Origin: CAZSXS01 sp964611385
Lineage (GTDB): Bacteria > Bacillota > Clostridia > Lachnospirales > CAYPQA01
Assembly (NCBI GenBank): GCA_964611385.1
Contig: CAZSXS010000011.1
Span: 1-55,207, forward strand
DNA: 55,207 nucleotides
Direction: 5' to 3'
A program made the translations under genes and the position numbers. Under the pieces are notes generated by a model, which was not told the DNA's origin, ran no database searches, and saw only the letters and a list, made by a program, of their open reading frames with translations. Shown in pieces: positions 1-7,796 of this stretch. Positions within the stretch are counted from its first letter, which is position 1; each line of letters opens with the position of its first letter.

Positions 1-95
1 TTTTTAAAACCGTATTCTTATTTTTCTTTGGATACCCATTCATGCGTTTGTCGTGATTTCCTACTATTCCCTTTTCGTTTCTCGGTAAGTTTTGG

Positions 96-124
96 TTGCC
101 ATTCGGTAGGGGCTGTGGTATGAT
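96..124 (+). promoter_or_regulatory. Putative sigma-A promoter of the 192-895 operon
   Basis: TTGCCA at 96-101 and TATGAT at 119-124 are separated by 17 bases, a good match to the vegetative consensus. The inferred 5' UTR contains a half copy of repeat family A (about 132-162), ending in GACTGAG. Confidence 0.5.
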
Positions 125-191
125 GAAGCTGTTCTTTGTAAAGCTGAACGTGACTGAGCGTAAGCTATCATTTGTTGCAGAGGAGGTTTTT

Positions 192-626
192 ATGAAAAAA
201 GTAAGGTTGGTTATCAGCATTGCATCCTTGGTTCTTTTTGTTATCATTACGGTACAAGCCTTCATGGCCGGTTCACAAAACGCAGTGATGGATGCCTTCC
301 AATCCTTCGGCGATTGGGTTAGCGGTTTGTTCCAGAGTCTGATGGACGGAAGATTGAATTTCCTGGGAGGATTGTTTTTGGGTCTGACCATGCTTGTCTC
401 CGGCGTCTTCGGCTTGGCGACCAAACGGTTTCAAACCGGTGCCATTGTGGCAGGCGTTGTATACCTTGGCGGCGGCTTTCTAGCCAGTGCTTTTATTGCT
501 ACTTATCCAGACTTAACGCTCTGGTCTTGGCTTTCTTTTGCTTTTGGTGCGCTATTTGTGCTGTCCGGAGTCTTGAACCTAGAGTCAGAGACAGAGTTGT
601 CTGTGAAAAACGATTTACATATTTAA
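192..626 (+). CDS. Small multi-pass membrane protein of unknown function
   Basis: This 144-residue protein has about four hydrophobic segments: residues 5-25, 55-75, 80-100 and 112-130. It has no recognisable catalytic motif. The ATG at 192 is chosen because AGAGGAGG precedes it at 180-186; an upstream in-frame ATG at 96 lies inside the promoter and has no ribosome binding site. It is followed 17 bases later by another small membrane protein with its own strong AGGAGGA site, so the two form a small operon ending at the hairpin at 936-987. I do not recognise the family, so the role is unknown. Confidence 0.7.
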   Translation: MKKVRLVISIASLVLFVIITVQAFMAGSQNAVMDAFQSFGDWVSGLFQSLMDGRLNFLGGLFLGLTMLVSGVFGLATKRFQTGAIVAGVVYLGGGFLASAFIATYPDLTLWSWLSFAFGALFVLSGVLNLESETELSVKNDLHI

Positions 627-643
627 TGAAGTAGGAGGAACGC

Positions 644-895
644 ATGGGATATTATTTTTTTGGTCTTTCTCTTTTGCTTTTTGCAATATTACTTATTTCA
701 ATCTTTAAGAAAAATGATAAGCTGCTGAAGGCTGCCATGATCGGCGGGATTATCTGTGTGGTAGTCAGTACCTCAAACATTATTTATGAGGTTCAAAGCG
801 GCGGCGGGAGTGGAGCTGCCGGGGGCTTTCCTAAAGGTGGCATGTCCATAGAGGGTATGCCTGAAGGCGTAAATGTGATTGAGTTTAAAAGATAG
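644..895 (+). CDS. Small membrane protein with glycine-rich tail, unknown function
   Basis: The protein has 83 residues, with one hydrophobic helix at residues 2-20 and a second at about 30-47. A glycine-rich stretch (GGGSGAAGG) and a short polar tail follow. The start is supported by GTAGGAGGA just upstream of the ATG at 644. It is the second gene of the operon beginning at 192. A rho-independent terminator lies about 40 bases after the stop. No family is recognised. Confidence 0.65.
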   Translation: MGYYFFGLSLLLFAILLISIFKKNDKLLKAAMIGGIICVVVSTSNIIYEVQSGGGSGAAGGFPKGGMSIEGMPEGVNVIEFKR

Positions 896-935
896 CGTAA
901 ACAGAAATTTTCTTTATTGGAAGGTCATAGGATGC

Positions 936-987
936 AAAAAAACAGCCAAACACGACTGCGAGTCTCGCTTCGTGTTTGGCTGTTTTT
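936..987. terminator. Bidirectional rho-independent terminator
   Basis: An A-run plus AACAGCCAAACACGA pairs with TCGTGTTTGGCTGTT, followed by a T-run. It sits between the operon ending at 895 and the convergent SLH gene ending at 1031, so it can serve both. Confidence 0.85.
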
Positions 988-1030
988 GTTTTTGTGGCTT
1001 TTACAAAATAAGGCTTAGAAAAATCGTCCC

Positions 1031-4000
1031 TTACTTGAGAAGCCCATTAATGAAATTCATAAAGATGACCGCTACTGTGCCTCGGGTCACATTGAGTGTA
1101 GGGCCGAACTCGTTGTTACCTACCCCAACCATAAGCCCGTATTTCTTCATGTCAGCAACAGCTGTTCTGGCATTGGCACTTACCCTGTCACTATCCTTGA
1201 AAGCTGTGGTGTCAACTACAGTGGGTGTGATGTTTTTGTACTTTAGGTAGTTAGAAAAGAGCACTGCCATTTCTTCACGAGTGATGGATTCGTTGGGATT
1301 AAACTTACCAGTCGTATTGATGATAAGCTTTACTCTATCTGCCCAAACGGCTGCCCTTCCGTACCACGCATCGATCTCAACATCTGAATACGTAGAGGTT
1401 CGATAGGCTGCGAGGTTTGCATCATCCAGTCTGGCTAAAACAGATATAAACATCGCTCTGGTCATCACTTGATCAGCCGCAAAGATTTTGTCTTCCACTC
1501 CGCTGAACAATTCTCTTGCGCTTACAAAGTCTATTGCATTCGCATAGGCAGAAGAAGCAGCCACATCAAGGTATTCAACAGACTTATAACCGATGGTGTA
1601 TTTAGAGAAGTGATTCGTGCTGAATGTGACTTCTCCGGTTTCTTCGTTATACTTACAATGCTTTACAACTTCAAGCTTGCCGCTTGCATTAATGTAGTAG
1701 ATCAGGATTCCGTTTGGCGCTTCACCGGATTTTAAGGTGTAGGGGATGGATACGGTTACTTTGCCGTTTCCGAAGTTAGAGATCGGTTTATTGTTGCTGG
1801 TTATTGTAAAGTTGAAAACAGGCTTGTCGCCCACAAGTTCTTTTGTTTGTTCCGAAAGGTCTTGTGCGCTTACAACAGCCGTGTCTATTTTGATGTCCGC
1901 AGTAGCCAGCTTGGTAACGGTGCTTATTGCCTTATTATCCAGAGTGATCGTTGCAAAGGGTGTCTTGACTGCGAGGTTGTCGATGTTATTGACTAATTCA
2001 TCCATTGATTTTTTAGGGAAGTTGGCTGAGACAGATGTAAATCCTTCTGAAACCGTTAAATCAAAGGTTGCTGTTGTCTTGGTGCCCTCATTCTTGGCGA
2101 TTTCCTTCGCCACCTGTATAGCATCTGTGATTATGCTTGGGAATATGCCTACATCAACGCTTGTATCTTTAACTGTAACATTTGCAACTGGTCTATCATG
2201 ATTGCTGTCATCCTTATTAGATACAATAACGTCTATTTTTACAGCCTGATTCTTCACTTCTGATGAGGTTGGCACCTGTATCAAACGTTCCAGTTCGGGA
2301 GTGGGTGTTGGTGTTGGTGCCGGAGTAGGCGTATTCAATGGAGTAGGGGTAGGCTCAGGTGTCGGTGCCGGAGTGGGGTCGTATGGTGTTGGAGTTGGTG
2401 TTGGAGTTGGTGTCGGTGTTGGATCTGTCGTTGGTGTCGGTGTTGGATCTGTCGTTGGTGNNNNNNNNNNNNNNNNNNNNNNNNNNNNNNNNNNNNNNNN
2501 NNNNNNNNNNNNNNNNNNNNNNNNNNNNNNNNNNNNNNNNNNNNNNNNNNNNNNNNNNNNGTGTTGGATCTGTCGTTGGTGTCGGTGTTGGATCTGTCGT
2601 TGGTGTTGGTGTTGGATCTGTCGTTGGTGTCGGTGTTGGATCTGTCGTTGGTGTCGGTGTTGGATCTGTCGTTGGTGTTGGTGTTGGTGTTGGGTCTGTC
2701 GTTGGTGTCGATGTTGGATCTGTCGTTGGTGTTGGGTCTACCGTTGGAGTGGGTGTTGGTGTTGATGTTGGCTCTGGTGTTGGTGCTGGTGGCGTCGGCG
2801 TTGCTCCTGGTGTTACCGTAAAGGTGACTGCGGGTGTTGTGCCGGAAAGCGTCACACCATTGCTTTGCTTTTCCACATTACCAACGATTTGATAAGCACC
2901 AATGGTAGCGTCTTGGGCTATAATCAATGCACCAGTAGATGTGACACTTACACCACCACCGCCTATGGGCGGAGTGACGGTATACTTTTCGCCGGAAGCG
3001 ACCAAGGTATAGTCGCTTGTACCTTGGTTATAGGAAACCGTTATACCGGATGCGCCTTGAGGCCCAGATGCTTGGCTGAGTGTGATCGTTCCAAAATCAG
3101 CTGCAATCCATTTTGCAAAAAGGGTAACACTTGCCGTGACTCTGTCTGTGTTGAAATCCCATAGGTTTGTATATGTGTTTTCTTTATACCAACCATCGAA
3201 GACAAAGTTCGACTTTGTTGGATTGGCCGGTGCTGTAATCGCTGCGCCGCTGGTTAAATTGGTTATAGGGGCTACTGCACTACCCCCTTGTGAGTCGAAG
3301 GTGACGGTGTAGGCATCCTGAAAAGTTGCATAAATAAAGTGGTCTGCCGTTACGTTCGTAAAGGTGTACGTGTTATTGGTAAGCTGTACTTGGTTTCCAT
3401 CGACATATACCTTATCGTATACCTTATCGCTACCTGGTGTGATGGTAAAAGTCTGGTTTGTGTTTTTATTAACCGTTACATTCCCACTGGGTGAAATGGA
3501 ACCGCCTGCCCCTGCATTGGCTAAGATTGATAGATGTGTCTTTACATTTTTAATTCGCACATGAGTCGCGAGAGTAGTGTTATCTTCTTTTACGCTTGCG
3601 TAAAAAGTGGTTGGACCATTATAAGCACCCATCGAACTCTTAACTGCGAACGTTCCAGGAGTCCATGTGGTTCCATCATCAGTCGAATATTCTGTGCTGA
3701 CAGCAGATAAAACAGCATTGGTATCAGCTGAAATAATAGCAGCTTTTGAACTTCTGTTACCAGTTCCTGAAACTTTTGCAATCAATTCTGCATTTTCATC
3801 AATAAAAATCATGCCGTTAATATAGGCTGCATAGTCTGGAGCCTGTGATGTAAGCGTTGCTGTATCGTAGAGATCAAGATTATTGATTTGCATACCTACA
3901 TCCGTAGCATTAGTGGCAATAAATTTGTAATTGCCAGTTCCTTGAACTTGGATATCTCCAGGCGCATACATCCCTGACCAGCCACCCTGAACGGTCATAC

Positions 4001-4766
4001 TTCCGCTACCTTTAAATATGATTGCGTTCAAGCCACCGCCACCACCGATATGCATACCGGTACTTGCATCAGAGGTAGCTGAACCGCCGGATACAAAATT
4101 ATTTGTTCCCTCGGAAATGATTGTAACATTGCGTTTTGTAGTAGGGGTACCGCTTATGGATCGATACATGTAAATGGCAGATTTAAACCAACCTGAGAGG
4201 TTGGAACTCATCGTTGAAGTGATGTTGGCATTATTGAAATACAATGTATCGGTTGCAGGATCCCAACGCACGTTGTAATCAGACGCGCTTGCTCCGGTTG
4301 TTGTGAGGGAAGAGCCAGAAACTTTATAATAGCTTCCGTTCGTAACCTCTGTTCCTCCTACAAATACTTTCCAGGTGAATTCCGAAGTGGGTGTCGGATT
4401 ATTTACAGTCAATTTAAGCGTTGTGCTTTCATCCTTGCCGGCTTCCGTCACAGCAACATAATAATCACCGATAGGAAGATCAATGCCCTTCGCAGCAAGA
4501 GTAAGTGTTGTGCCCGTCAATATGGCATCAACATATTTTTTTTGGATTGTCTTCGCACTGTCTGCATACACCTTATAGGTGCCAACAGGTGCAGTGGTCA
4601 GTGAAAAGAGTACAGACTTTTGCGTAAGTGTTGATTTTGTAACGGTTGTGATGGAACCCGCAGGCGTTGTGCTAACTCCTGCTGCTTTAATGGTCACTGC
4701 CATTTGTGGCAGAATCGAAATTACCATGATGAATGCGAGAAAAAAACTAAAAATTCCTTTTTTCAA
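1031..4766 (-). CDS. SLH-domain surface protein 1 (interrupted by assembly gap)
   Basis: This is one secreted surface protein read from 4766 down to 1031. Its frame is broken only by the 100-N gap at 2461-2560, whose length is evidently not real. It starts with TTG at 4764-4766 behind AGGGGAGG. From the N-terminus there is a signal peptide (about 29 residues, ending near IKAAG) and a beta-rich region. Next comes an InlB/Listeria-Bacteroides-type repeat (VTFDSQGG...FDGWY...LFAKW) near residues 490-555. A long Pro/Thr/Asp linker (TDPTPTPT repeats) spans the gap. After the gap follow an adhesion-like domain and three C-terminal SLH repeats (YLDVAASS..., TYSDVEIDAWYG..., AFKDSDRV...), which anchor such proteins to secondary cell-wall polymers. 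The last ~300 residues are paralogous to the C-terminus of the 44987-50449 protein. Ligand and function are unknown. Confidence 0.85.
2375..2770 (-). repeat. Tandem repeat encoding the Pro/Thr/Asp linker, with gap
   Basis: A unit of about 18 bases encoding TDPTPT (plus-strand core GTTGGATCTGTCGTTGGT) is repeated on both sides of the N block, with minor C/T variants. The true copy number is unknown because the assembly collapsed here. Confidence 0.9.
2461..2560. other. Assembly gap of 100 N
   Basis: Exactly 100 Ns occur in the middle of the tandem repeat. The reading frames on the two sides do not match across 100 bases, so the gap size is a placeholder. Confidence 0.98.
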
Positions 4767-4793
4767 TCTCTAAAATCCTCCCCTATTGTTTTT

Positions 4794-4904
4794 TTGAGAT
4801 ATCTTCAAATTGAATCAGTAAGACATATGCCATGCGCAAGGTCATTCCATGGCTAAAAGCAATCCCCCCTTTCTTAGTTTTTCACTTACAAAAAGATATC
4901 TCAA
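4794..4904 (-). promoter_or_regulatory. Structured 5' leader of SLH gene 1
   Basis: The untranslated leader is about 137 nt. It is closed by a perfect 12-bp inverted repeat (TTGAGATATCTT at 4794-4805 with AAGATATCTCAA at 4893-4904). It contains an internal hairpin with GCCATG/CATGGC arms. The 3' arm ends about 27 bases before the ribosome binding site. I do not recognise a known riboswitch class. Confidence 0.4.
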
Positions 4905-4910
4905 TTTGTA

Positions 4911-4939
4911 ATTATAAAGGAAAGTAAATCCAATTTCAA
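4911..4939 (-). promoter_or_regulatory. Promoter of SLH gene 1
   Basis: On the minus strand, TTGAAA (4934-4939) and TATAAT (4911-4916) have a 17-base spacer. The inverted-repeat element at 4959-5130, with its duplicated target, ends 10 bases upstream of the -35 box. Confidence 0.7.
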
Positions 4940-4948
4940 TACTATTTC

Positions 4949-5140
4949 GAGTCGATAGCAGGGCAAACGCATACGAAATATTTTTGATGACAGAGCTTGT
5001 TTTTTGACTGTAAATTCGCCTGTGTGGACGAATAGAAATTAATAAATGTCATTTTCTTCTGTTTTTTGGAAAACAAAACGTCTACAGAATCCTTTTTCTT
5101 GTCAAGAAATTTTCGTATGCGTTTGCCCTGGAGTCGATAG
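4949..5140. mobile_element. 172-bp MITE-like element with 10-bp target duplication (family E)
   Basis: The element spans 4959-5130 and has 20-bp perfect terminal inverted repeats (CAGGGCAAACGCATACGAAA). A perfect 10-bp direct repeat, GAGTCGATAG, flanks it at 4949-4958 and 5131-5140. It has no coding capacity, so it is a non-autonomous element. CAGGG-type ends and 8-10 bp duplications fit some DDE transposon families such as ISAs1, but that assignment is a guess. No transposase for it is in the window. Confidence 0.85.
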
Positions 5141-5180
5141 GATGTATTAATTTGCAGATAAGCAAGCTTGAAGAATTACA

Positions 5181-5218
5181 AAAAAACCTCCGAAGGTCTA
5201 AGACCCCAGAGGTTTTTT
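5181..5218 (-). terminator. Terminator of the infC-rpmI-rplT operon
   Basis: AAAAAACCTC pairs with GAGGTTTTTT, with an inner GGTCT/AGACC stem. On the minus strand it lies 40 bases beyond the rplT stop. Confidence 0.85.
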
Positions 5219-5258
5219 ATTGCAGTATTGCATTGTCAGCACTTCCTACTTGACTACC

Positions 5259-5615
5259 CTACTGTATTGCGCCCTTTGCCAGGCCGGCCAGCTTCGCAAA
5301 AGCAGCAACATCATTTACAGCCAGCTCAGCCAGCATTTTGCGGTTGATGTTAATGTTGGCAAGCTTCAGGCCGTTCATGAGCTTGCTGTAGGACAGACCC
5401 TCTATGCGGGCCGCTGCGTTAATTCTGGTAATCCAAAGACGACGGTATTCTCTCTTGGTTTGCTTTCTGCCGACAAAGGCATCAGCCAAAGCCCGCATAA
5501 CCGATTGCTTTGCAATACGGTATTGTTTGCTTCTTGCACCGCGAAAGCCCTTGGCCAGCTTTAGAACCTTTTTATGTTTTTTCTTGGCGTTCAATGCGCC
5601 CTTTACTCTTGACAT
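5259..5615 (-). CDS. rplT: 50S ribosomal protein L20
   Basis: L20 binds 23S rRNA early in assembly of the large subunit and represses its own operon in many bacteria. The protein has 118 residues, the usual length, with the typical opening SRVKGALNAKKKHKKVLKLAKGFRGARS and the strongly basic N-terminal helix. The ATG is preceded by AAAGGAGG. It lies 40 bases downstream of rpmI, is the last gene of the operon, and is followed by a terminator. The order infC-rpmI-rplT is the conserved bacterial arrangement. Confidence 0.98.
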   Translation of the reverse strand: MSRVKGALNAKKKHKKVLKLAKGFRGARSKQYRIAKQSVMRALADAFVGRKQTKREYRRLWITRINAAARIEGLSYSKLMNGLKLANININRKMLAELAVNDVAAFAKLAGLAKGAIQ

Positions 5616-5655
5616 GATCGTTTCCTCCTTTATTTATCGAAGCAGTTTAGGTTGC

Positions 5656-5853
5656 TTAGGCGTATGGCAGCATTTGCTTGATTCTTTTTTCCTCAGTCTT
5701 GTTCAGCACGCCTAATTTCCGTAAGCTTCTTTTTCTTTTAGGAGGTTTCTCACCTAAAATGTGTTGCTTGTTTGCTCTTGGGAACTTTATCTTTCCGCTG
5801 GCAGTAACCTTAAATCTTTTGGCTGCCGCTTTATTTGTCTTCAGCTTTGGCAT
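5656..5853 (-). CDS. rpmI: 50S ribosomal protein L35
   Basis: L35 is a small basic protein of the large ribosomal subunit. At 65 residues it has the family's usual length, with the characteristic MPKLKTNKAAAKRFKVTASGK start and a lysine/arginine-rich middle. AAGGAGATTTT lies upstream of the ATG. It is flanked by infC, ending 17 bases before its start, and rplT, in the conserved operon order. Confidence 0.98.
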   Translation of the reverse strand: MPKLKTNKAAAKRFKVTASGKIKFPRANKQHILGEKPPKRKRSLRKLGVLNKTEEKRIKQMLPYA

Positions 5854-5870
5854 ACAAAATCTCCTTAAAA

Positions 5871-6377
5871 TTATATTTTGGGTGTTAAAAACATTGCCAT
5901 TGTTTTGGCTTCCATTTTTGGAGGCTTTTCAACTGTACCAAACTCGGCTACATTCCCCGCAAACTCATGCAGGATGGAGTAGGCCACATCCGTATGTCCA
6001 ACCTCTCTGCCGCGGAAACGAATGCTGATTTTCACCTTGTCCCCGCCTTGCAAAAATTCAATGGCCTTCTTGATTTTAACGTCGACATCATGCTTGTCGA
6101 TATTTGGTGTAAGTTTAAGCTCTTTTACACTTACGGTTTTTTGCTTTTTACGAGCCTCTTTTTCTTTCTTCGCTTGATCAAACTTGAACTTGGAATAATC
6201 CATAATTTTACAGACAGGCGGTTTCGCAGTCGGAGAAATTTTAACCAAATCCAATTTTTTATCTTCGGCAATTTTTAAGGCGTCCTTTACGGAAACAATA
6301 CCTAGCTGTGCGCCATCAGAATCGATGAGTCTGATTTCCTTGTCCCTAATTTGTTCATTGAGCATTAATTCGGTAAT
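5871..6377 (-). CDS. infC: Translation initiation factor IF-3, ATT start
   Basis: IF-3 binds the 30S subunit and rejects non-AUG, mis-paired initiation complexes. The N-terminal domain (LMLNEQIRDKEIRLIDSDGAQLGIV), lysine-rich linker (AKKEKEARKKQKT) and C-terminal domain ending in KPPKMEAKTMAMFLTP are clear. GGAGGT stands 7 bases upstream of an ATT codon at 6375-6377. ATT is the classical infC start, used for autoregulation by IF-3 itself. An in-frame TTG at 6392 overlaps the ribosome binding site and is unlikely. This start gives 168 residues. The gene is preceded by a leader with an attenuator. Confidence 0.93.
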   Translation of the reverse strand: MTELMLNEQIRDKEIRLIDSDGAQLGIVSVKDALKIAEDKKLDLVKISPTAKPPVCKIMDYSKFKFDQAKKEKEARKKQKTVSVKELKLTPNIDKHDVDVKIKKAIEFLQGGDKVKISIRFRGREVGHTDVAYSILHEFAGNVAEFGTVEKPPKMEAKTMAMFLTPKI

Positions 6378-6541
6378 ACAGAGCACCTCCAAAAAATAAT
6401 AAAAACAATAAAAAAAGTGAGTACAAAACTCACTTCCGCTAAACCAATATTATGCAAGCCCAGGGCAAACAAATAAAATGCTTAGAAACCTTGAACCATC
6501 AAAAGGCATAAGGTGAGAAGTGAATTCTGCTTATTTTGGGT
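6378..6541 (-). promoter_or_regulatory. Ribosomal-operon leader with attenuator (L20-leader type)
   Basis: The transcript leader of about 160 nt ends in an intrinsic terminator hairpin (AAGTGAGT/ACTCACTT at 6415-6435, followed on the minus strand by a T-run). An upstream leader segment, TTCACTTCTCAC, can pair with part of the terminator stem and so act as antiterminator. L20 leaders that control infC-rpmI-rplT by premature termination are known in Firmicutes. The assignment rests on position and architecture. Confidence 0.75.
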
Positions 6542-6570
6542 ACTATAGCACAGTTACTGACTGTTGTCAA
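6542..6570 (-). promoter_or_regulatory. Strong vegetative promoter of infC operon
   Basis: On the minus strand, TTGACA (6565-6570) and TATAGT (6542-6547) have a 17-base spacer. This is nearly consensus and fits a ribosomal operon. Confidence 0.85.
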
Positions 6571-6710
6571 ATTTTTTTTGAGCATTTCTAAACACCTCTA
6601 TGGAGGATGGAGCTTTTTCAGTGATAAGCTGTCGATACAGTGAATTTACCATTCGTGCTCCTAAAGATACCATTCATGCAGGTTTTACTTTTGCCAGTCG
6701 ATTTTGTGAA

Positions 6711-6809
6711 TACTCAGTCACGTTCAGCTTTGCAAAGCCGCCGCCCAAAAAAATAGAATTGATCCGGGTTGAATGATGGCGGCGTGGTAAATGTTTAAGA
6801 GACTGAGCA
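6711..6809 (-). repeat. Dispersed 99-bp repeat, family A copy 1
   Basis: The copy begins TACTCAGTCACGTTCAGC and ends GACTGAGCA, with GCCGCC/GGCGGC inner arms. It is in reverse orientation relative to the copies at 8895, 33009 and 43695. It abuts the ABC-transporter remnant at 6811. Confidence 0.85.
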
Positions 6810-6810
6810 T

Positions 6811-6942
6811 AACATCATTGTATTCCATGAAGGGAAATTGACACAGCGAGGCAGCCGTGATGTATTGATCGCCGATGAGACCGGCAAATATTACGAGTTG
6901 TGGAGCGCACAAGCACAATATTACAAGGTTGAACTTCAATAA
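6811..6942 (+). pseudogene. Remnant of an ABC exporter ATPase C-terminus
   Basis: The 43 codons read NIIVFHEGKLTQRGS then ADETGKYYELWSAQAQYYK before a stop. This matches the end of ABC exporter ATPases, which have the form I-I-V-x-x-G-x-I-x-E-x-G-x-H-x-E-L...G-x-Y-x-x-L-W-x-x-Q. No start, Walker motif or membrane domain precedes it; repeat family A sits immediately upstream. It is probably the surviving tail of a deleted gene. Confidence 0.65.
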
Positions 6943-6947
6943 ATTTC

Positions 6948-6976
6948 TTTACAACAATCTTCATTAATGGTAGAAT
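6948..6976 (+). promoter_or_regulatory. Possible promoter of the GerMN gene
   Basis: TTTACA (6948-6953) and TAGAAT (6971-6976) have a 17-base spacer, about 260 bases upstream of the GTG start. The stretch 6977-7233 otherwise shows nothing I can support. Confidence 0.35.
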
Positions 6977-7233
6977 ATGAAAACTCAAAATCCTACAAAA
7001 AATAAGCTTAAATACCTTTCCGCAACGCTTTTTTTGAGGGATTCTCGTTTCCCTGTTTCCTCTTGTTGCTCACTTTTTACGACTCGTCGAATATTCAGGC
7101 TTCTTGAACTAATTTTTGTTACTGTTTTGCTATCTTGTCCACCAGAATTCCTCTACAATGATGAAATGAATGGAATAAATCGTCTTAAATGTAGCGATAA
7201 TCTATATAAATTCATTTGTCCGGAGGGGTTATT

Positions 7234-7737
7234 GTGAAACAAATCATTGGTTTTGCCTTGTCTTTTCTACTGATGAGCGCCTTTGGGTTGGAGGACAAGG
7301 TGCAAACAAAAAGCTTTTTTACATTCAACGAACAAGAAGAGTGGGTAGAAATCCCGTTTAAACAACAAGCTTTCCTAGAGGATAGCTCTTTTCTAGGAGA
7401 TAAAACATCACTGGAATATAAAGCTACCCTGGAAGAACAATCTGTTAAGGCTTTGTTTCAGGCGTTTTTTGACTATGGGGGCTCTTGTGTACCAGAGGAA
7501 GTATATGTATTGGGTGCCGAGATCGAAGAAGGGTTGTTAACCTTGAATCTATCCAACGAGGTTTTAAAGTATGGCGGAAATTATATGGAGCTGAACTTTT
7601 GTAAGCAGCTTTTAAAAACGGCATTAACTCTACCAAGCGTGAAATCCTTAACCGTCCGAATCGAAAACGAGCGGCAGCCCCTACCGGAGGGCAGAGTGAT
7701 CGAAGGGCTGACAGAGGAATTTTTGGAACACCAATAG
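7234..7737 (+). CDS. Secreted GerMN-domain protein
   Basis: GerMN is a sporulation and germination domain of unclear biochemical activity found in Gram-positive envelope proteins. This 167-residue protein has a short N-terminal hydrophobic segment (IIGFALSFLLMSAFG) acting as signal or anchor. The C-terminal half matches the domain: LTLNLSNEVLKYGG, LLKTALTLPSVKSLTVRIENE, and a final P-E-G-R-V-I element. The GTG at 7234 is chosen because GGAGGGG precedes it. An upstream in-frame TTG at 7216 overlaps that site. It lies 60 bases before pfkA, with which it may be cotranscribed. Confidence 0.75.
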   Translation: MKQIIGFALSFLLMSAFGLEDKVQTKSFFTFNEQEEWVEIPFKQQAFLEDSSFLGDKTSLEYKATLEEQSVKALFQAFFDYGGSCVPEEVYVLGAEIEEGLLTLNLSNEVLKYGGNYMELNFCKQLLKTALTLPSVKSLTVRIENERQPLPEGRVIEGLTEEFLEHQ

Positions 7738-7796
7738 GCCGGAAGCGATACGGCTATAAAATATTCGTTTATTTTATTTTTTTAAGGAGGAAAAGT

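Noticed and set aside
2375..2770. Regular short repeats resembling a CRISPR array
   Set aside because: The 18-base period, the lack of spacers and the in-frame TDPTPT coding show a protein tandem repeat; no cas genes are present.
6724..6939. 71-residue minus-strand ORF
   Set aside because: It lies inside family A copy 1 and is antisense to the ABC remnant; it has no family similarity and no ribosome binding site.
6977..7237. 86-residue plus-strand ORF before the GerMN gene
   Set aside because: No ribosome binding site, unnatural composition, and it overlaps the GerMN start in another frame.
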